A DNA stretch of 64,000 bases, taken from Homalodisca vitripennis (Eukaryota; Arthropoda; Insecta; Hemiptera; Cicadellidae). Positions 11,250-22,880 of this stretch are shown here, piece after piece (within the stretch, counting starts at the first letter, position 1; each line of letters begins with the position of its first letter). The notes beneath the pieces were generated by a model. That model had not been told where the DNA came from. It was given only the letters and a program-made list of their open reading frames with translations, and did no database searches. Made by a program: the position numbers and the translations under genes. The stretch is taken from assembly GCF_021130785.1 (NCBI RefSeq), contig NC_060207.1, positions 189,928,001 to 189,992,000 on the forward strand, given 5' to 3'.

Positions 11250-11320
11250 ACACCTGACGATGGCATCTTTGATGTCGAAAGGCCTAGTGTATAAAAATAA
11301 AATTATTGAGTAATTGTGAC
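11250..11320 (+). other. Hammerhead-like hairpin in a retroelement tail
   Basis: CTGACGA (11254-11260), one spare T, a perfectly paired six-base stem GGCATC/GATGTC with a TTT loop, then GAAA (11277-11280). This follows the order of two conserved boxes of a hammerhead ribozyme (CUGANGA, stem II, GAAA). The extra base between box and stem, and the absence of an obvious stem I, argue against full activity. The Penelope-like ends at 32.3 and 33.0 kb have the same plan, so a decayed retroelement end is the best reading. Confidence 0.45.
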
Positions 11321-12500
11321 TTTTTTTTCATCAAATAATAGAAAATGGGAGCTGTTGGTTACTACTTATGTTACAAGTAGAAATAACTGGCTAAATAATG
11401 GAGGAATCATCTTACACCTTATAAATTCTTGACTTTGCAACATAAATCAGTTTGATTTGTTTAAGGAACCTGGGAGCAATATAGCTTGCATCGCTATCAT
11501 CATAAAATTAAAAGCTAAAATGTTTTATTCTTCATTCCAGTGGCTCTCATTCAGACGTACAGTTTTTCGTTCACCCAAATTCTTATTCATTACATCATTT
11601 TAAAACTCTAATTACATGGGCAGTCAGCCATGATGTTACATCAGCACTGCTGATATTAGAAGTAGAAATAACGGGCTAAATATTTCATATTTAATAATGT
11701 AATAATTTATTATTGTGTTATTGTTGACTTGTTTTTTATATTGTGTACCAAATTAACTTTTATATTTGCATAAATGTATCAGATAGAAGTTTTAATAGGT
11801 TTATAAATTCTTAACTGTATAAAACTCATCTATCCTAATCTGCCATAATTCAAATTTAAGTTTTAATATTTTTTTATAATTTCTTATTTTTTGTATCAAA
11901 GCCTGTATTTTGTTGTTGAATTTTTTCCAATCTAGTTTTACTCGATAAGTTGTTTTAAATGAGAAAATCAAGTATGTTTAGTTATTATGATTAAGTATAA
12001 GATAACATTTCAGTTTTGATGGCATAAAGCATTACGTTTTTTTAATCAAGAATGTTTTATTCTACTTTTTAAGGTTTGGAGACCTTATTTATGTGAGTGA
12101 ATCGACAGTTATGATATTTAAAAATGGATCTACAGGATTATATTCCAAATGGTTTATAATGTGTTGTTTCGAACAAAGATACTATATTCTTATGATAATA
12201 ATTGTTTATTTATTCAGGATAGTAAATAATTCCTTCTATATGAATAGTCAAAGAATGCATACGTCAAGGACACGAGTCGATTTTTAAGGACCCGGTTATG
12301 AAGGCAGCAATTGGGGAGTTAGTTCATTCTCTCCAGAAGAGCATTTTGGGATCTACGGTGCAGAAGTCGGTTAGTTTTAACTCCGTAAATCAGAATATTA
12401 TGGAGTTATAATAGAGGATAGCCAAAACTCCCAACTCAGTTCTTACTAAGTTAACCTTAACTGAGCTACCTTACTGAGTTACCTTTTATGCATTAAAATA
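11321..12500. other. AT-rich spacer, nothing recognised
   Basis: Only short open frames and no matched repeats; the 64-codon frame at 12093 has no recognisable motif. Confidence 0.35.
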
Positions 12501-12510
12501 TCAATAAGCA

Positions 12511-12625
12511 GATCCAGCTGGAGCAGTGGTGCTTGCAGAACTAAGACAATATAGTAGTATACATAACTATTTATCTGGACTATAAACAGATCTGGCTAGA
12601 GCAGCGACGCTTGCCGCACTAAGTC
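12511..12625. repeat. Imperfect 76-bp direct duplication
   Basis: CAGATCCAGCTGGAGCAGTG at 12511 recurs as CAGATCTGGCTAGAGCAGCG at 12587, with matching GCTTGC and ACTAAG downstream. Two copies only, diverged. Confidence 0.7.
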
Positions 12626-12630
12626 CGCCG

Positions 12631-12770
12631 CGTGACGTCACAAATCAAGTTGACACATTTAAGCCGTTCATTTGAGATTATTCGATGTTTTGCCCAACAT
12701 CCGGGATTAAATAAACATCTCTTCTGCTGGCAGCTTTATTTCTAACAGTCATCAATTGATGTTGTAAACT
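12631..12770 (+). repeat. Repeat G, copy 1, with CRE palindrome
   Basis: CGTGACGTCACAAATCAAGT, then TTAAGCCG, CAACATCCGG and AATAAACATCTCTTCTGC. A diverged copy at 17222-17345 has TCACGTGAC in place of the CRE and keeps ATCAAGTTGA, GAGCCGCCC and AAACAAACAGCTCTT. TGACGTCA (12633-12640) is a CREB/ATF-type site if it is functional. Confidence 0.6.
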
Positions 12771-13669
12771 CGCACATAACGAATTTTTTATTTTATGTTG
12801 GAGACATACTAGTATAAATGTATATCTTGTAATCATGCAGGTTATGTAACTGTTACGTATATTAGGTTATATAGTAATAGTGAAACCTTTGTTTCGGAAT
12901 TTTACCGTTCCTTCCGGGTCACATACAATATCACAAAAATTAATTTGTTTTAGATTTGCATTACATACACGCTGCAAACTCAGCAAACATGACAGCCAGA
13001 TGGCATTGGTTGTGGCTTTCTATCGTAGTATGTACTGTTGTAGAAACGAAGCTGATTCGAGCGTAAGGAGCTGAAGATTTAACATTTGGCATAACTTCAA
13101 AACACGTTTACCTTTACTCTAAATTAAACTTCAATTTGACTTTCTTGAAATTTTTTTTCGATAAAAACAGTTGGGATGTGAAGTCAACAGAATTTTCTCG
13201 GACATTTGTCATTGTGATACAAAAAAATGAATTTGACGGAAAAACAAAATCTTAGTTGGTTTTGGACTAATTTTGTTCTTCACGGTACGTTATGATTTTA
13301 AAGCTTTCAAATAAAGTAAGCCAGGAAATGTAGTTACGGAGGTTCCTCAGTATATACAAAGAAATACAGGAGTAAAGCTCTATTCTCTATACAGTAAAGA
13401 CGGTTTAAAAACGACTTACCTGTAGTTGGCAGATGAGAGGAACCGCTTTCTTCCGATAGTTGCACCTGTCACATAAAACATTAACTGGAACGGTTAGATA
13501 AATACAATTGTCGTATCTAGCCAATGGCGAATAGCCAATCTTCGGATTATGCTTGCTGCGCGTTATTCTATTGTAAATTTCGATATTAATTGAAAACATT
13601 TCTTTAACGACAGTGTCTGTGTTAAATAGGAATTCGATTATTCTTCTCATGTATATATACGTCTATATT

Positions 13670-13673
<4 letters not shown>
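12771..13673. other. No recognisable gene
   Basis: AT-rich. Open frames at 12880 (plus) and 13650-13405 (minus) are short and show no domain I can name. Confidence 0.35.
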
Positions 13674-13700
<27 letters not shown>

Positions 13701-13719
13701 AAGATATATATATATATAA

Positions 13720-13784
<65 letters not shown>
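13674..13784. repeat. (TA)n array with two AAGA interruptions
   Basis: A TA run interrupted twice by AAAGATA. It ends exactly at the CAGGGTGAGT transposon terminus at 13785. Confidence 0.98.
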
Positions 13785-13787
<3 letters not shown>

Positions 13788-14600
13788 GGTGAGTCAGAAA
13801 TATGGTAAAATATATTAAGACGTGATTGTATAGCTAAAAATAAGAAAAAAAATGTTATATAAAGGTAGGTTCGGAAACGCTCCATTAGTGAGTAATGGCT
13901 GGCGAAAGATTTTGCTTTGTTTTCAGTTCACCTGGTGAAATTAAGTGATTCTGAAATGTTTTGTTCTTACTTTTTAATTCAAATAAGGTGAATTTATAAA
14001 GAAAATCACTTGAAAAATAAAATAAAACCACTCTAGAGGTTGTAGTGTGAACAGTTTTTGAGAAAAAGTATGTAATTTGCCAAAAAATCTAATAACAAAA
14101 ATACCGTTCGATGTTTGATGTCGAATAACATTGTTAAATGACCAATAAAAAAAATTGTTTTTCCTAATGCAGATTGTAAAGAATTTAATTTTTAAAACAA
14201 CCATAATAAGCAAAGTTAATTAAATGTGTACAAAAGTTATGAAATTGACTCTTCACGAATTACACTATACAGCAAACTTTTACTGTTTTATAATAAGGAA
14301 TGAGTATGTGATTGGTAACAGCTGGTAAAAACAATCGTATTTTTAGTTCAAAATTTTATTTTTAAATACAATAAACATATCTACAATCGCTTTAAGTCTC
14401 ACCGGAAGATTAAATATGATGCTCAAAACGACGTCCGTTGTTAAAAATGCACGAGTTCAGGCGTCTTTTTTTAATTTAACGCTTAACGTTTTTAATAAGC
14501 ACGCCTGCAACGGTATTACACCCTCTTTGTCTTAAGAGGAAACATTTTTAACACGTTAGATCGCACAATGCAAAACTATAGGCCTAGTCAGAACATTTTT
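13785..14600 (-). mobile_element. Tc1/mariner-like transposon, one end and 3' gene part
   Basis: It begins CAGGGTGAGTCAGAAATATG directly after TATA. The first ten bases equal the end of the element at 49245. Near 14465-14415 on the minus strand the frame reads RRLNSCIF, NNGRRFEHHI and stop, which matches the C-terminus of this transposase family (usually GGHFEHLL). The rest of the gene is not recognisable upstream, and no matching right end (CTCACCCTG) is seen. TA tracts lie on both sides (13674-13784 and 14734-14796), so the copy may have inserted inside a TA array and then decayed. Boundaries on the right are uncertain. Confidence 0.75.
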
Positions 14601-14730
14601 GGTCCCAAGTGGTTTTGAAATATATGCCAGTTGGTGCTACACAAATTTACCAAAGAGACACAAAGTTATATGCTGACCTAGAGGTGGACTTTTTATACTA
14701 ACTAAATGGCCCTATATAGTTTACAGTTAG

Positions 14731-14733
<3 letters not shown>

Positions 14734-14796
<63 letters not shown>
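14734..14796. repeat. (TA)n microsatellite
   Basis: About 31 uninterrupted TA units. Confidence 0.99.
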
Positions 14797-14799
<3 letters not shown>

Positions 14800-14914
14800 C
14801 AAGACATTTTTCTATTTCTTCCACAATATAATGTAAAAATCAGGATGGGTATAGTTTAAAAATAAAATAAGTTCAAGAAATGAAAAATATCACATCACAG
14901 ATTTTCGTTCAAGT

Positions 14915-15045
14915 AAACAACAGAGTGTCACAAGATAGCCAGTTATCCCTACAGTAGACACGCACTTCTCTAAGTCGTTTGTCTTTACAGCCGCCTCGGT
15001 GTCATCCCAGGAGACTCTCACGGGAACATCTGTACCGGTGGTTTA
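14915..15045. repeat. Repeat B, copy 3
   Basis: TGTCACAAGATAGCCAG, TTATCCCTACAGTA, CTTTACAGCCGCC, GACTCTCACGGGAACATCTG and GGTTTAAC align with copies 2 and 4. Upstream AGATTTTCGTTCAAGTAAAC also matches AGATTTTAATGAAAGTAAAC beside copy 4, so the unit probably starts near 14897. Confidence 0.8.
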
Positions 15046-15050
15046 ACTTC

Positions 15051-16060
15051 ACCGTACGCTTATACCTGAAATGATTAATCAAAATCTTTCGCTGTTGTCT
15101 TGATTGATGGAAATTGACAGTGGAAATAATGTACCAGATATTTTGTAGCGGTTTGAGAAATTTCCTAGAAAAGCCTATGTTTATTTCTTAAGAAAATAAG
15201 TTAACATCGGTCTAAGAAAAACTTTGATATAATCGTATGATATGCCCTGTCATCCAAGAACATTTTCCATAATTATTAAGCGCACCTATATATTTTTAAA
15301 TTTTAATATGTAAATTTAGAGAATGAATTAAGCTTACATACATATTTTTTAATGACCAATAAACTGGATGACAAACTATATATCTATTCAACACTTAACT
15401 AACTAATTTCTCAACTGTTTGGAAAACTTAGATTCTTTATGAATATGCCTTAGTTTAGAATTTAAGGTACTTATTTGTTTGCTTATTTTTAGAGTAACTG
15501 ATTACCGATAATAGTTGATTGTTTCTGTATGAAGAATGTGCTACTTTCATATTTTCAAATACTTTAATTTTTTTTCTATAATGTCACGTTTTATCACAAA
15601 AATGTTTTGGCGTATGTATACGAATATAAAGTTTGTAAATCTGTAACTGTAATAATTCTTGAAAATCTTTAGAATAATTTTTGTTTTTTCGGTATATTTA
15701 TTATTATTATTTACGCTTGTATTGTAGTGAAAGGCATAACATAGAAATAGGAATCCAGTGCATTTAACTTACGCAATTCAAACAATTTAGTAATCAGGGT
15801 CAGAATAAAACGACTGCCCTTGTTTTATTATGTATAATTATTATTAAAACAGAAATGTGGTTTTATGCAATGTGAACATTATAGCTTCTCCCTAATAGCT
15901 TTAGGGAAAATATATTTTTTGTATAAATATAATTTAAGAAATTACACGTTTTTAATAACACTTTTCGTGAGGAAATTATTTTTTATATGTAAATCCCTCC
16001 AGTCATCATTCATATATACTATACAAAATTAAAATGATTATCCATACCGTTACTTAACTG
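15051..16060. other. AT-rich spacer, nothing recognised
   Basis: No reading frame, repeat partner or terminal structure stands out. Confidence 0.35.
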
Positions 16061-16064
16061 CAAT

Positions 16065-16616
16065 CTAGTGAGTGACAAAGAAACATCGTAGTGGCAATTG
16101 TGCTCCTGATGAGACAATGAGACAACCACTTCACCTAGATTACACTACATTGTTTAGTAAAGGTGACTCTGATATCGAAGGGATGTAAAGGGTTCATTTT
16201 CCTAGTGAGTGACAAAGAAACATCGTAGTGGCGATTGTGCTCCTGATGAGACAATGAGACAACCACTTCACCTAGATTACACTACATTGTTTAGTAAAGG
16301 TGACTCTGATATCGAAGGGATGTAAAGGGTTCATTTTCCTAGTGAGTGACAAAGAAACATCGTAGTGGCGATTGTGCTCCTGATGAGACAATGAGACAAC
16401 CACTTCACCTAGATTACACTACATTGTTTAGTAAAAGGTGTCTCTGACGAATCGAAGGGATGTAAAGGGTTTCATTTTCCTAGTGAGTGACAAAGAAACA
16501 TCGTAGTGGCGATTGTGCTCCTGATGAGACAATGAGACAACCACTTCACCTAGATTACACTACATTGTTTAGTAAAGGTGTCTCTGGTGTCGAAGGGATG
16601 TAAAGGGTTCATTTTT
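16065..16616. repeat. 137-bp satellite, four copies
   Basis: Units start at 16065, 16202, 16339 and 16480 with CTAGTGAGTGACAAAGAAAC. The third is 141 bases because of small insertions (AAAAGGTGTCTCTGACGAATCG). Copies are otherwise almost identical, which suggests recent expansion. Each contains CTCCTGATGAGACAATGAGA. It is not coding: the period is not a multiple of three, and stops occur in the frames. Confidence 0.97.
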
Positions 16617-16839
16617 AAACTTCTTCGTTGCCGAATTATTTTGTATCTCTTCATAATCTAGACGCTGCACTAAGAGGAAGGAGAACTGTAGCTAAACTCA
16701 AAATTCAAATCGAAACCCTTCCCACCATAGTAACGTAATGTGCCTGAACAAAAGATTTTGCATGGTAGCGCTATCTGTACATCGCCACACATAACTAAAG
16801 TTACCGCAAGAAATTCTGTCACAATGCAAGATCTTCCTT

Positions 16840-16950
16840 CACGTAAAGCGTGAATTTAGAGTTTAGCTCTATTTTACCTTCCGCTTTGTGAAGTGTCTAC
16901 GTGAAGTTTAAGGTAGCGGAAGGACTATCGTAAAGTTTAAGGTAGCGGTA
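16840..16950. repeat. Short direct and inverted motif cluster
   Basis: AAGTTTAAGGTAGCGG occurs twice (16907-16922 and about 16934-16949), and CCTTCCGCT (16877-16885) pairs with AGCGGAAGG (16916-16924) to make a 9-bp stem. Function unknown; possibly the edge of a decayed element. Confidence 0.5.
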
Positions 16951-17221
16951 AAGGTTTTTGCTATGTACGGTATCCATTCAAACCCATATAAGTTAATTGG
17001 GATACTTTAATGAAAATGCTGTTATGGTTGTTAACTCATCCTAGGATTACTTAGTTAATATTGGTTTTAATTTATTACTCGAGTTAAATTAAAGAACTTG
17101 GGTGAAAAATAAGCTGACCCTCGGTTGGTTTTTGTGAATTTTGACAAGACAAACGATTGAACTGACAAGTAACTGTGATTGACAATCGTATAATGAAAGC
17201 TCGCTGTGTGTTTCTCCAACA

Positions 17222-17345
17222 GAAGTCACGTGACACATCAAGTTGATCCTGTTGAGCCGCCCAATTAATTGGGTATGTCCGTCTGACTCTCGGAATCAAA
17301 CAAACAGCTCTTGACTGTAGCGTTTTATTGACGCTGTTTTGTTTT
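17222..17345 (+). repeat. Repeat G, copy 2
   Basis: Diverged copy of 12631-12770. It carries CACGTG (an E-box) at the place of TGACGTCA in copy 1. Confidence 0.55.
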
Positions 17346-19110
17346 TATACAATTATACTAAGCTTTATAGCATTAATTGTAGTACGTACTATAATTGTAA
17401 GGGGATTTGAAATATTCTATTACTAATATTTTTGTTATGAAAAATCACCAATAATTGAAGAATTTAAGTAAAAAAGGATTTAAATGTAAAAAATGAAAAG
17501 GTTTTGTTATGACAGAAAACATAACGTATGTGCCAAATCTGTAATGCATTAAAAGGTCTAGATGCCAGTTTCTTATTTTGTGGTTTAAAGTTTCTCTATT
17601 AAACAGCGCTGGGCGTAAGTGCCGTGCTCACTAATGGGTGTAAGTCTACGCGCAGTCACGTAGTGTGCCATCTGTATTTGGTGGCTATTGGAGTATTACT
17701 GTGTATTCAGTTTAAGGTTAGATGTATTTGTTGTTCATTTGTTTCATTCAAGACTATTGCCGTGTTGTGTAAACAATAGAAATAAACCAGCAGTCCACCT
17801 TTCACTAACTAAACTGTAATCAAGAGATGCTTGGTCATTCCGTTATACCATCTTAAGTACATAGTTATATTTTAACGTGTTTTTATTTTATACAATGTTT
17901 TATGTAGTAATGTTGTTAAAATTAATTAATAAGGAATATTTTAGAAGATTTTAAATTATTTATTTACGCAACAATCTGGATCTCATGCTCACATGAAACT
18001 TTCGATACAGAAAAAGGGGAATACGGCATTATATTAATTCCTACACAACGATCTGAGCATTATGAGAATAAATTGAGGAAGCAGCTTTCCATCAATCGCA
18101 CCTTGTTAACGCTAGATCTTAAAACGGAGACAGTAAACCTGAAATCCATAGCTTCAGATTGATCTGATGATGACATTTCATAATCTAAATTGTAAAATTC
18201 TTGCATAAAAATAATTGTGAGATATTTATGTGTAAAACGACTTGCTTCTATTATTTTTTGAAACATTTTATTTGTTCTTGTAAATATTTAAGTACATAAA
18301 ACAATTAATGCATATTTAATTTTGTATTTCAATAAGAATAACAAATAAAGTTTGCCTCTTTTCCACTTCTGCTTCTCTACATTGGAATAAAAACCTTTTT
18401 TTAATAATTGCAAACAAAAAATGCAAATAAGATTTTAACACTATATATAAATAGTATTAACATTTTTTTTTAAATTGCAAATATGTTACAATTATTTAGT
18501 AAGTACTATTCATAACTTAACTTATTTGTAGATAACTACTAAAAGTAATAAAACATATATACTGTTATCTCGTGCACATCTACGTGCTATTAAAATACCA
18601 CCAAAAGCTCTCATAATTTTGTACTTAGCAATATTAATTGTAACCAATCGCTTTACTGAATATATCTAATACTAATACGAAGTATTACAGTGGTAACTGA
18701 CCTATGACCACGGTTTACTTTTGCAACATAAACCAAGTATAAATAAGTCGTAGTGATATTCATAATAATTCGAACGCTCATCTATTGTAACAGCCTATGT
18801 GGTATCAAATTCCTCAATCATGTGAATCACTTCATCAAAGAAAATTGTCAATGAAATATTCACTCGAGTTAAGGAAAGTAATGAAGATAAAGTTGTGTTA
18901 AAAAGAACAAATATTTATGGTCTATCAATACAACCTAATTTATTTACTACAGAATATTGCATTCTATTAATAAACTATAAATTAATTCTATTTTATATTT
19001 CATTAAAAATTTGTATACTTTTGATGCTAAAAGGTCTCATTATAATGGCAATGTCATTACAAAACTATGTAATAGAGGTTTTGTTATTAAATTATTGCTA
19101 TGTAAAGTTT
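17346..19110. other. AT-rich spacer, nothing recognised
   Basis: Only short frames are present. A GC-richer segment at about 17605-17700 (GCTGGGCGTAAGTGCCGTGC) has no partner in the window. Confidence 0.35.
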
Positions 19111-19113
19111 AGT

Positions 19114-19430
19114 AAACATCTAGTTGAGACGTCTTATTTGTTTTATATAATCATTGTTCATCTATATTTATTGTTCCAGGTACGTGTAACAGATAGATAC
19201 GGTAAATATGGTAAGTAAAATAAAATTCTGCAATGTTGCAAAACAATCCAGTTAACAGGTTTATTCAGAAAGTGGATGACTTTACGTACCAAGAAAGGCA
19301 GGAAAAGAGTCTGTCTCACGTAGGATCAGTAATATTCAATTTCATGCCTAGTGAGCTTAAATAAGGGCCTTTCTTAGTTCAGCAAGCATCTTCGTCGGTA
19401 TTTTACCTTCTTTTTCAAAGAAGCAACGCT
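19114..19430 (+). repeat. Repeat A, copy 2 (exon-like)
   Basis: Matches 5447-5760 including the T-rich tract and CAG before GTACGTG. The frame from 19254 to TAA at 19362 encodes RFIQKVDD, YQERQEKSLS and GSVIFNFMP, the same frame and stop position as copy 1. The segment just after the acceptor differs and contains TATGGTAAGT, a consensus-like splice donor at about 19207-19216. Unknown protein; may be a duplicated exon or a repeat. Confidence 0.7.
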
Positions 19431-19727
19431 GTGTGTAATTTAATCTTTGGCACAATCGTTAATTGAAGGTGCCATTATGAAATTGCAATACGGTTTCCAA
19501 ACAAAATATAAATGCATGAAATTTGAAAATGGATGAAATTATATATTGTAGAAAAGATCTTAAGGTGGTATTATGAAACACTTCTTGATAATGGTTGAAA
19601 TAAAGATGTTATTTACTTAAATTATAAGTGTAGCTTGAGCAAGTTTTATCATTGTGATGTTTACGTTCAAACAGTTTTGGCTTTTGATAAAAACCAAACA
19701 CTACCGCAGATTTTAATGAAAGTAAAC

Positions 19728-19858
19728 AAATCAGTGTCCCACAGAATAGCCTGTTACCCTACAGTACATAGACACATCTGACACTCGCTTGTGTCTACAT
19801 CCATAATCTCTTGCTGGTCTCACGGAATCACGTGTCACGCTGGTAACACAATCTGATA
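19728..19858. repeat. Repeat B, copy 4
   Basis: CAGTGTCCCACAGAATAGCC, TTACCCTACAGTACA, CACTCGCTTGTGTCTACA and GGTCTCACGGAA align with copies 2 and 3. It lies about 300 bases after A2, as B1 does after A1. Confidence 0.8.
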
Positions 19859-19960
19859 ACACGCTCGTAAACAATCTGTATGTGAACCCGAGCCCTTGCC
19901 ATTCTCTCTTTTGACATGCCACTGAGGTAATTACATGTTTACCACTGGAATTTGGAAAAC

Positions 19961-19966
<6 letters not shown>

Positions 19967-20022
<56 letters not shown>
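19967..20022. repeat. (TA)n microsatellite
   Basis: About 28 uninterrupted TA units. Confidence 0.99.
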
Positions 20023-20024
<2 letters not shown>

Positions 20025-20312
20025 CCAAATATGATTGATGGACTGATCACGTTTACAAAACATTCACGTGTGAAAGTCACCCATTATATTACTGACACTC
20101 TAATTTGCTACATTTTAAAGAATTCCAACTCAGCTCAGGTTTTTGAGACTGATTGCCTTCAACGAATTTCTTAAGATCCCATAAAGGAAGATTTGTAGCT
20201 TTGGACAGGAAACGCAGAGACATACGTGGCTCCGACAGGATGATCAATGCGGAACATCAATCCCTTTTAAACTATGCAACAGCACAACACTGCAAGTTAA
20301 AACATCTAAAAC

Positions 20313-20480
20313 CCTTCTGTATTTACGGCGAATGAAGCTGAAGGGCAACCTTTAAAAATGACTGAACTAGATTTAAGTAGTCCGTGTTTCTCCCATGGCC
20401 AGCTGTATGTAGCCAGCTGTAGCGTAAGCTCTATTGAGAGTCTGATAATTCCGCAACGCGAGTTTTGCACAAAAATACAT
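20313..20480 (+). pseudogene. Helitron helicase C-terminal fragment
   Basis: From 20322 the plus frame reads FTANEAEGQPLKM, then LDLSSPCFSHGQLYVA (ending at 20414), then VSSIESLII. Helitron Rep/helicase proteins end in a PIF1-like helicase with the motifs TINKAQGQT and CFSHGQLYVACSRV. Order and spacing agree; NKAQGQT has become NEAEGQP and ACSRV is altered. Upstream sequence back to about 20170 may be further helicase but is too changed to place. The Rep domain and both Helitron ends are not identifiable. Fragment of a rolling-circle transposon. Confidence 0.8.
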
Positions 20481-20565
20481 GTACAGGGAAGTTTTAAGAC
20501 GATGCACTTACAAATATCTATGACTGAAATATTTATTTAATAAAACAGTAAAGTGCACACAGTAG

Positions 20566-21370
20566 TTGGCTGCACTTTATCGAAGTACACAAGAACTGCT
20601 CGTGTGTGGTGTGTGCGTACATGTCTGCTGCTCATGGGGCTGGAAAATGTTTTATTTCTGTTTGTCTTTCTATATGATTATTTTTTCTGTCTTTTGTACG
20701 GTATCTCGAAAACGAAATGACGTGAAATTTTGCATTTTTATAGGAGGAAAACTGAGTTCGATTTTGGTTTCATGTCATTAAATGGAATTTGGCTAAACGT
20801 TAGCGTATTTATGTTTACATCATCAGTTTTATGGGTAACCATGATGGTAACGAAAAATAGCAGAATGAGTCAATTTGTAACCAACACACCCAAAATAGTT
20901 TTATACACGTAAAAAACACATATTAGCACATGTAGCTTAACCATGCCAACATACACACATAATTTACAGTGACGTGGTGCGTAGACTTTTATTATTTAAT
21001 GAAATATGAAAACCAATTTAATGAACAAAAATATGAATGTACCATGCAGCAAATTGTGTCGAGAAATATTTAGGCTAATATGTAAATTTTAAAGTTTGCA
21101 CGAAATTAAATTTCGACAAGAATGAGTTCTATGACGTATAATTTTCGTATCAAATTCCTTTTTGTATGACTGTCTGTCCCTCTCTTTTTCAACAGGACAT
21201 CTTGACGAACATTATAAAAAATAGATTTGAAATGGTAAATGCAACATCAGCGTACCCTGTTACGACACATGAATTGAGGGAACAAATTTATGTGTTAATC
21301 CTGTAGCAAAAAATATGGGTACTCAGCTAGTAATGAGCTGAGCTTTAATGAAGCATATAACTGGTGGGGG
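20566..21370. other. Probable transposon-derived tail, not classified
   Basis: Contains ATCTCGAAAACGAAATGACG and AGGAGGAAAACTGAGTTCGA near 20704-20762 and a TGTATGACTGTCTGTCCCTC tract at 21162. Such strings are typical of insect mobile-element tails, but no family is assigned. A small hairpin CTCAGCT/AGCTGAG lies at 21323-21343. Confidence 0.3.
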
Positions 21371-21674
21371 GGAGGGCGGTAAAATTTCATTCTGTCTCAC
21401 TGCATGATATCACGAAATGATCAATAGACTTGAAATTTTACATGACATGTTTTATAACGGTGTCCAAATAAATGTTCCGGTAAACTCGCAAGGTAGTACA
21501 ACGTAAGGAGTCAAATATTGTCACCGACTTTTAACATTGACTCCAGTCTCTTATATTTTATTTTCAATTTATGGATAGAAGTGTCACTTTTTAACATACA
21601 TAATTTACAGTTCGCTTACAAATTGATTCATTCAGCTATTCTAATTTCCGTCATCATTATCCGTAATACTAATG

Positions 21675-21930
21675 TAAAACTATACGATAATGCTCAGCTA
21701 AATCTCATTGAGTGACATGTACTTAGTATTCCTCATATATAAATAAAGCTTTATGCAACGTTTTAAATCTTTTAGTCAATTAGTTTTAGAGATATTGTGC
21801 GGTCAGACAGACGGGATAAATAGACAAACAGACAAATTAAGTTTAACCAGCCCTACTATGTTCTTGCCCTATGAGAAGTTGACACAAAAATAGCGCATTT
21901 TCACTAACACTCATTCAAATCGAATAGAGT
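21675..21930 (+). repeat. Repeat D-related segment, further copy
   Basis: AATGCTCAGCTAAATCTCAT, TTTATGCAACGTTTTAAATC, AGAGATATTGTGCGG, then CAGACAGACGGGATAAATAG. It corresponds to the segments at 10567-10700 and 10848-11015. Confidence 0.6.
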
Positions 21931-22224
21931 TTATTATATGTCACATATCGAACTCGATATTATAAACATAAAAATGAAGTTTCATTGAAAATTTCAACTC
22001 TGTAGAGTTCGTTTCTACCTTTAGGTCAGCCCATTCCCGAGATATGTCGCGGAAAGTTAGAAGAGATATTTTGCCAGCTCTTAAGTCATATGCTTCTCTG
22101 ACTTCAGCCAAAAACAATTAAAATTGTTTCAGTTATGCTACATCTTTACAAGGTAGTATCGTAGGTATTGTGAAAATTTCAAAGACATGTGATAACCATT
22201 AAAGTATTCCCAATCTAGTATTCA

Positions 22225-22310
22225 TCTAGTATACAAAGAGTCCCGGTGGAGCAAGTACTTTTTGTGATTCAATGATTATTGAAAAAAATAAGGCTATTGC
22301 CATTTATAAA
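22225..22310 (+). repeat. SINE 3' tail fragment
   Basis: TCCCGGTGGAGCAAGTACTT, then TTTGTGATTCAATG and AGGCTATTGCC. The same tail follows the B box of the SINE at 38965, so this is a 5'-truncated copy. Confidence 0.6.
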
Positions 22311-22724
22311 AATTTGATCAATCTACTATACAGTTATTCTATTAAAGTTATTAATTAATTTTAGTTATATACAATATTAATAGTTATTTTTACATGGATT
22401 AAACCGTTTAATATAAAAAATATTTATGTATTTGGTGTACATATCTTAAGTATACATGAAACTGCGTTTGATAGTATTTTCCTTGCGTAAAATAGATGGA
22501 TCTGAAATAAGAAATTATTACTCTACTGACAGATTCTTCCCATTAAGTTAACCTACAGTTTATTTACTCAAGAAAGATTTAGGTAATTAATTCATTGGAT
22601 TTGTAACAACATCGTCTCGCTTCTTACTACTTTCCACATCGCTCTTCTTCTAAGTTCACTATAATCAAGACCGTGTTGTTGTTATAAAACATTGTTGACC
22701 TCATAAATATTTGCTAGTGTCATA

Positions 22725-22880
22725 GTGGCACTGCCATTTATTAACTGACCCCGGTGATGAATCCTTTTATAGCAAAGTGCTATATCATGTTTCGCTCATA
22801 ACCGGACGCCGCACAGTAAATTGTTGTGCCAATAATGACCGGCATTTCTCTTCACATCTGGACACATTTTCCACGCCTCT
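22725..22880. repeat. Repeat F, copy 1
   Basis: GTGATGAATCCTTTTATAGC, then TCATAACCGGACGCC and GCACAGTAAATTG. Aligns with 26447-26590. Confidence 0.7.

Noticed and set aside
13622..13885. Ile-Tyr-rich open frame and the similar ones at 19.9 kb
   Set aside because: Translation of (TA)n arrays; no coding evidence outside them.
16065..16616. CTGATGAG within each 137-bp unit as part of a satellite hammerhead ribozyme
   Set aside because: The only GAAAC in the unit lies about 100 bases away on the wrong side, no stem II joins them, and the candidate cleavage triplet would be GTG, which is not allowed.
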